From Astrocystis sublimbata (taxonomy: Eukaryota > Ascomycota > Sordariomycetes > Xylariales > Xylariaceae): 12,110 nucleotides of DNA. The position numbers and the translations under genes were made by a program. This document shows, one piece after another, positions 7,060 through 12,110 of the stretch (its first letter is position 1; each line of letters opens with the position of its first letter). Under the pieces are notes generated by a model that made no database searches, was not told the DNA's origin, and saw nothing but the letters and a program-made list of their open reading frames with translations. The DNA is taken from contig JAJNNY010000188.1 of assembly GCA_022453515.1 (NCBI GenBank), positions 1 to 12,110 of the forward strand, read 5' to 3'.

Positions 7060-9325
7060 TTACCTACGTCCCATATAGGAGCGGTAAAAACTATCCACAT
7101 TATCCTGTTCAAAACCTCCATACTGGCTCCCGATTTGACTGCTCGCTTTCTGCGCAGCCGCGACCTTAGCTTGCAGCGCCGCGGAGTTGGTGTCGATCCA
7201 TTGAAGCTGTGTGAGGTGTCCATTCAGAACACGCACAATCTGACTCAACTATAAAAGAAGGTGATTAGTATATGCGTGTTGGAAAAAAAAATTGGAGCAA
7301 GAAGAAACATACAGGATCATCAGACTTGCTACCTCTGCTGACAGTGCCCGAGATATCATTGATCTCCTTGATCATCTTCGATAGATCATGGCCCACCTCG
7401 TCCAAACGCTCTGTGATCTTCTCGGCCAGCTTGTAGGTTCGCTCTCGCTCCTGGTCGGGCCCAGCAAGTTGCTCGCCAGAACCGATCTGTTTCGTAAACA
7501 GACCGTCCACCTCGACCTCGTACTTGTCCAGCCAAGACTCAAGCTCTTCCTGCTGGCTTTCCACCGTCACGAGATGCCGCTCAACCTCGCGGCTCGCTTT
7601 CTCCGCTTCAAACGTGTTCAGGTAAAGTTTCTGGATCTTGTCGCCATTCTCTACAAGTAGCCGATCCCAGGCCGCCACCTGGGACGCCTGCTCTTTGAAT
7701 TCCTTCTGGTATTTGGAGAGGTCGGTGGCCCAGCGGTTCAGGATCTCATCCATGGTTCTATTCTTCAAACGCGCCATCGAGGATGTTGGGCCACTTGTTG
7801 ATGCACCGAGGGTGTTTGTCTGCGCTGCCGCGGGCTTCGGTGCGGTCGAGTCTGCAGCTGGCGTAGGCTTGGCCGTGGTACCGAAGAGCGACCCAGCGGC
7901 TGGAGCCGTGGGGGTGGCCGAGGCTGTGGAAGTAGGGGCTGGGGCCGAGGTAGTAGTCGTAGAGGTAGCTGTAGTCGTCGCAGGTGTCGAACCAAATAGA
8001 CCTGCGGGCTTGGATGCGTCTGAAGGAGCGCTGCTGGCAGCAGGTGCTCCAAACAGGGATTTCGGAGCCTCAGCGGTGGTTGTGCTAGTGGCCGGTTTTG
8101 CAGCTCCGAAGAGCGAGCTGGTTTGAGCTGGGGCTGCGGGTGCCGATGTGCCTGGTGTTTGGGCTGCGCTCGCGGGGCTAGTAAACAGGGAGCCCCCCGA
8201 TGACGCTGAGGCAGGTGCACTTCCAAACAAAGAAGCTGGCTTAGCTGGCGCAGCGGCCTCGGCCGGCTTGGACGCCGGTTGTCCGAAAAGCGAAGGGCCA
8301 GCCTTGGAACCGGCCGCTTCGGCGGTAGCCGGCTTTGCACCCAGCGACGTAGATGAAGAGGAAGACTCGGCGGGCTTGGCAGCGGCAAACAGCGAATTGC
8401 CTGTTTTGGGAGGCTGGCCGGCAGAGCCAAAGAGTGAGGTGCTCGGCTGTGTCGTTGCGGGTTTTGATTCTGAGCTGGCCTGGTTGCCGAACAAGCTGGG
8501 AGCTTGGGTCTCCTTCTTCTCACCCGGCTGAGCAGAGGGGAATAGAGATGAAGCACCCTGGGCAGCAGTATTGGATGTATTGGAGAAGAGGCTCAGTCCG
8601 GTAGACGGCTTTGAGGTGTCTGCTGGAGGCGCACCTGCTGGTGTTGTGGAATTGAGTGTGAACATGGGCTTTGCGGGTGTTGCCTGGGCGGCAGAGGCAG
8701 TGTTGGGGTTTGGGGCACCAAACAGAGAACCTCCGGTAGTAGCTGCACCACCTCCGCCGAACAGTCCACCTGGTTTGCCTGCAGAAGCTTCTTGAGCAGC
8801 CGCAGGCTTGGCCTGGCCGAAGAGACCACCAGCAGGGGCGGCCGTCGGAGTTGTGCTTGCTGTGGTACCGTTCGGAGCTGAAGCTGTGTTGCTGAAGAGA
8901 CCGCCACCAGTAGACGGTGCCGCTGGTTTGCTGCCGAACATGCTGGCCGCCGTGGTTGTGTTTGTCGTCGAAGGTGCCATCGTCGAGCCTCCAAAAAGAC
9001 CGCCACCGGATGCTCCGCCGAATGACGGCGAAGCTGCGCCACCCGTGGCTCCGAAGAGCGGCTTCTGTTCGCTTGGTTTCGCGCCTGCGGTGCCAAACAG
9101 ACTACCACCTGCAGCGCCGGAAGAGGCAGGTGTAGCACTGCTGCCTGCACCCGCTGCGTTTCCGAAAGAGAAAGTAGGGGTGCTCTGGGCCTGGGCACCG
9201 CCGAAAAGCCCACCCGAGGGTGCAGGTGTGGTTGACGAGCTAAACAAGCCGCCGCTGGCTGGCGCACTGGATGGGGTTGTGTTGTTGCTGGCTCCAGAGG
9301 AGCTCGGGTTGCCGAAGACCGACAT
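7060..9325 (-). CDS. NSP1: Nucleoporin NSP1 (Nup62 family), right copy
   Basis: Second, identical copy of the FG nucleoporin described at 806-3071. On the minus strand exon 1 is 9325-7313, the intron 7312-7249 and exon 2 7248-7060, encoding the same 733 aa: FG domain, residues 1 to about 515, then coiled-coil Nsp1_C domain, residues 517-733. This copy is contiguous with single-copy DNA at 10131, so it is the better candidate for the native locus, with the third gene divergent upstream. The 64-bp intron has no base change relative to the left copy. NSP1 is essential in yeast, so two intact identical copies would mean a doubled dose if the duplication is real. Confidence 0.95.
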
Positions 9326-10130
9326 GGTGCCGGTACTGTGCCGGGTTTAGGCTCTGCCGTTAGGAGTGTGGTCGATCGGCTAGGGATCGGACGGTGACGA
9401 GGCGCGGCGCGTGTGTGCGCGAAGGTGGTTTGTGATGATTCACTCAGCGGCCTCTCGAAGTCATGCACGTCCGCATGCACATGCCCAGGTCGCTGGTCCG
9501 CAGGGTTGGGTCTGATTGTCGGGCTCGGGAAATCGGTACAGGCACTGGATACCGCGGGAGACAAGAATGGGAGATGTTGCAGTGATGACCTGCGATGGTT
9601 TGCGATGCAGGGACGATGGTTGTATGCGTTGGGCAGGCAGGTCTGACAGCTTGGTTTCCAGGGCAATATGGAAAATGTCTAGATACAACCACCGACTTTT
9701 TGCGCGACAAGCTCATTACTGCTTAGGGGACTGTACGTGCTGGTAGTGGACGTCTCCATGCCCGGGTCATGCATGCAGGTGGGGCAACCTGCCAGAGAGA
9801 TAGGCTCAACTTGCCCAAGTGAGCTGCAGCTGGCGGACAGCTGCAGAGGCCATGCAGTCAGTAGCTTGAGCCACACCGGCAGGCGAGAGGCTCAGGCCCC
9901 GAATGGCGAGGGTGGAATTCCAGTCACACTACAAACCCCGCCCACACCTGCAGCAGGCGAGTCCACACCACCACGAGCACAACTGGCATGCTTGGGCAGC
10001 TAAAGTACTGCACATACAGATTCTCACAGATGAAATGAGATTCGCCCTTTACCGGTACGTAGGGCAAAGGACTTGGCACATGTAGACATGTACCCAGGCC
10101 CCTAGGCATGAGTATGCCTTCGAATTGTAG
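9326..10130 (-). promoter_or_regulatory. NSP1 upstream region, right copy
   Basis: Mirror of 1-805 and continuous with the single-copy intergenic DNA that follows. The TGCATG words are at 9462, 9474, 9768, 9772 and 9851 when read on the minus strand. Nothing coding is supported. Together with 10131-11051 it makes a divergent intergenic region of about 1.7 kb between NSP1 and the third gene. Confidence 0.5.
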
Positions 10131-10653
10131 GAACGGCTCAGCCTGTCACATCCGAGGGCCATATCACATATCACCACCATCAGTCGCCAGTACTGCCCAG
10201 TTGATAGTTGATCTTGGAACACTGGCGGGACTGGGTAAGCCCAAGCGGTCTAGACTGCCACCTGTGCTTTGCGGTCGGGCCTAGACTGCTGTGGGCTTAG
10301 GCCCGGCCACACTGACACAGGCTCTGCTTAGCTGTCATGGGCCGTTTTCTGGCCGTTTTCTACTGGACGGTCGTGCAACTTGCCCGTGTCAGGCAAGTGC
10401 CTTGGATGATGACCCTGGTCACCGATCGATCCCACCTGCCACTTGCACTCGCACTCACTTGTAGTACCTAAGCCGCTAAGCGCAATAGTTCTGCCATAGG
10501 GTAGGTACCTTCTGATAATCTCCCCCTCCAAGATGGTCTGAGAGCGCCGTTAGCTTCATCATCCGACACGCTTGGATGAATGTCTTTGATCCTACAACTC
10601 CGATCCCGATCCCGATCCTAAGCTCATCCACCTCCTCACACTGCAAGTGAAGA
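10131..10653. other. Single-copy intergenic DNA beyond the palindrome
   Basis: No gene was found. Small structures include a tandem 11-bp word GGCCGTTTTCT at 10340-10350 and 10351-10361, two TAGACTGC words at 10251 and 10282, a TGGGTAAGCCCA hairpin at 10232-10243, and three GATCCC-type units near 10602-10619. This is the far part of the divergent promoter between the right NSP1 copy and the third gene. Confidence 0.5.
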
Positions 10654-10725
10654 GAAGAAGAAGAAGAAGAAGAAGAAGAAGAAGAAGAAGAAGAAGAAGA
10701 AGAAGAAGAAGAAGAAGAAGAAGAA
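10654..10725 (+). repeat. (GAA)24 microsatellite
   Basis: A pure GAA run of 24 units, followed by an imperfect purine tail to about 10736. It lies about 325 bp upstream of the start codon of the third gene. The opposite strand is pure TTC, so one strand is all purine for more than 80 bases including the flanks. The unit count may be inexact if reads slipped here. Confidence 0.9.
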
Positions 10726-11051
10726 GAGAAAGAAGATAGTTAACAAGTACATCTCAATCATCCCATCGACAGCTATTAACCAATCTCGACCCCTGACTCT
10801 TTTTTTTCTTTCATCTCCATGAAACCCGCGGATCACGGCTATCCATCTACACCGTAAATCCATTGGCTGCTCCCGAGAGACCACTCTCTTTGCATACCTA
10901 CTGCAAGCCAAGCACTTATATTACCCCTCCACCTCCATACCGCAGCAATCTCGAGTCTTTGCCCGAAGCTTGTCTACTATCATTCCTCGTTGGCATTTCC
11001 TCGCCAGAGTGCAATCCCGACCTTGGTGGTTTCCCCACTACATTGCCCGCC
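10726..11051 (+). promoter_or_regulatory. Leader and promoter of the third gene
   Basis: It contains a pyrimidine run near 10796-10818, of a kind often found near fungal transcription starts, and further CT-rich stretches around 10925-10945. A reading frame in phase with the gene is open from about 10863 but contains no ATG before 11052, so it is taken as leader. The start context at 11049-11055 is GCCATGT, a strong initiation site. Confidence 0.45.
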
Positions 11052-12110
11052 ATGTCTGCAGAGCGCCGGCCCTCGTCGGCCAGCCTCGAGGCGCCTCAGA
11101 GAACGGGGACCGAGGACCCTGGTGCGCACGAGTTGTGTAAGCTTGAATCATATCATGGGAACCCCTTCTCGTCGCCTTGCGACCCTGACTTGTGGTGCAG
11201 CAGCCGCCTCCGATTCAGACGAACATTTCTCCGATGCCCAGTCGTCGCCTACGAACAGCAGAGCTGTTTCGCCAATCCCCAAAACTCGGGTTGAGAAAGT
11301 AGACAACGAGCCCTCCCATGGCGAAGTCCCCGGCACCGAGGCATACAACAAGAGGACCGAGGACGCATCACCCGACGAGATAGCCATCGTGCCGGACGAG
11401 CAGTCGGCGCCCGCGTCCGAACAGGACCTCATTCCTGGAAGCACTACGATCCCAAAGACAGTGGTCGACGAGACGGACGACATCCCTGGCTCCTCGACCC
11501 ATGGCTACCACGACCACTTGCACGAGGCCGATGCCACGCCGGACATCGTACGCAAGCCCGACGGCACGGGCGAAGCCAACCCTTTCGCGGCTCCGTCAGA
11601 GGTCAACCCAAAGGACACTGGTACGGCAACCAAGACCTCTTAAAATCTACACTGCCATTGACTGTACCTCCGTAGATGTTGCGGCCGCCAACGCGGCACT
11701 GAAGGCTTCGGCACAGAGAAGGAGGAAGTCTTCAGCCGCCAGATCAACTCCAAGTCACCGCGACGAGGAGACCAATGAAAACGATGACGATGATTTTGGT
11801 GACGACTTCGGTGACGACTTCGACGACTTCGAGGAGGGCGATGAGGATGCTGATTTTGGTGACTTTGACGATGGTTTCCAGCAGGCAGAGGCACCTTCGA
11901 CTGCCCAGCCAGTGACAAGCCCACCACAATCATCTGTACCCTCCGTAGTATGTTTAGTGCCCTCCATAGATAGACTTATTGCAGCAATGCTGACTAGTGT
12001 GTTCCTAAAGCCAATATTAGATCTCGATGGCCTCGATTCTGAAGACATCTTGACCGCGGCCGAGCCCTATCTAGACGCGTTGTACGCACCCGATGTTCTC
12101 GAAATCCCCC
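11052..12110 (+). CDS. Acidic low-complexity protein, possible AP-1/clathrin accessory factor (3' end cut)
   Basis: Predicted exons are 11052-11136, 11201-11620, 11676-11947 and 12011 to beyond 12110. Introns are 64, 55 and 63 bp. Donors are GTAAGC, GTACGG and GTATGT; CTGAC branch points are at 11185 and 11990; acceptors are CAG, TAG and AAG. All joins keep frame, giving at least 292 residues. The protein is Ser/Thr/Pro/Asp/Glu-rich. Residues 182-191 are basic (QRRRKSSAAR). Residues 205-236 repeat acidic-aromatic units (FGDD, FDDF, FGDF, DDGF). Exon 4 opens PILDLDGLDSEDILTAAEPY, which looks conserved and helical. FGDF at 229-232 fits the aromatic-Gly-acidic-aromatic consensus for gamma-ear (AP-1/GGA) ligands, as in aftiphilin and yeast Laa2. 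That assignment is inference from motifs; no enzymatic domain is visible. It is transcribed divergently from the right NSP1 copy. Confidence 0.75.

Larger units (their letters stand above)
5174..10130 (-). repeat. Right arm of the inverted duplication
   Basis: This is the reverse complement of 1-4957. It carries IF1 (+) and NSP1 (-). At its outer end (10130/10131) it runs directly into single-copy DNA that leads to the third gene, so this arm is probably the one in its native context. No terminal motif, target-site duplication or repeat boundary is visible at 10130. The end of similarity is defined only by where the window begins. Confidence 0.97.

Noticed and set aside
806..9325. The two NSP1 copies as functional paralogues
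   Set aside because: They are identical at every position checked, introns and flanks included, so they are a single duplication unit and not diverged paralogues.
10636..10911. 91-codon minus-strand frame with a poly-Phe run
   Set aside because: It is simply the (GAA)24 microsatellite read as TTC; there is no gene support.
10863..11051. N-terminal extension of the third gene
   Set aside because: The frame is open but contains no ATG. The first in-frame ATG, in a good context, is 11052.
1..12110. tRNA, rRNA or CRISPR-like arrays
   Set aside because: None was recognised by eye on either strand. The only tandem repeats are the GAA tract, the CACCAC tract and short promoter words.

Overview
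The window is nuclear DNA of a filamentous ascomycete (Pezizomycotina). The signs are short introns (55-200 bp) with GTATGT, GTAAGC or GTACGT donors and CTAAC, CTAAT or CTGAC branch points, CACCATG or AAAAATG start contexts, and an AT-rich TpA-heavy block that looks RIP-mutated (RIP, repeat-induced point mutation). Class or genus cannot be fixed from the sequence; a Dothideomycete-type genome is only a guess.

The dominant structure is a 10.13-kb inverted duplication. Positions 1-4957 and 5174-10130 are reverse complements of each other (position x pairs with 10131-x), with no mismatch seen by eye. They are separated by a 216-bp AT-rich spacer (4958-5173) that is only partly self-complementary. 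Each arm carries the same two genes in convergent order. One is the FG-nucleoporin NSP1/Nup62 (two exons, 733 aa): left copy 806-3071 (+), right copy 7060-9325 (-). The other is the mitochondrial F1Fo-ATPase inhibitor IF1/INH1 (three coding exons, 97 aa): left copy 3421-4092 (-), right copy 6039-6710 (+). The IF1 copies point away from the palindrome centre and run toward NSP1, and the NSP1 promoters lie at the outer ends.

From 10131 on the sequence is single-copy. A roughly 0.9-kb leader and promoter region, including a pure 24-unit GAA tract, precedes a third gene (11052 to beyond 12110, +). That gene is transcribed divergently from the right NSP1 copy. It is a four-exon, low-complexity acidic protein with an FGDF motif and may be an AP-1/clathrin accessory factor. 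It is cut by the window end.

The likely ancestral order, read from the unique side, is gene 3 - NSP1 - IF1 - AT-rich repeat, followed by a fold-back copy. The arms are identical including introns and intergenic DNA, and show no RIP. The left arm ends exactly at base 1 of the window. The duplication is therefore either a very recent fold-back event (possibly at a chromosome end) or an assembly or library fold-back artefact, and the sequence alone cannot separate these. The three genes do not form a pathway: they act at the nuclear pore, in mitochondrial energy metabolism and (by inference) in vesicle traffic. I see no new multigene system; the palindrome and its core are the most notable things here.
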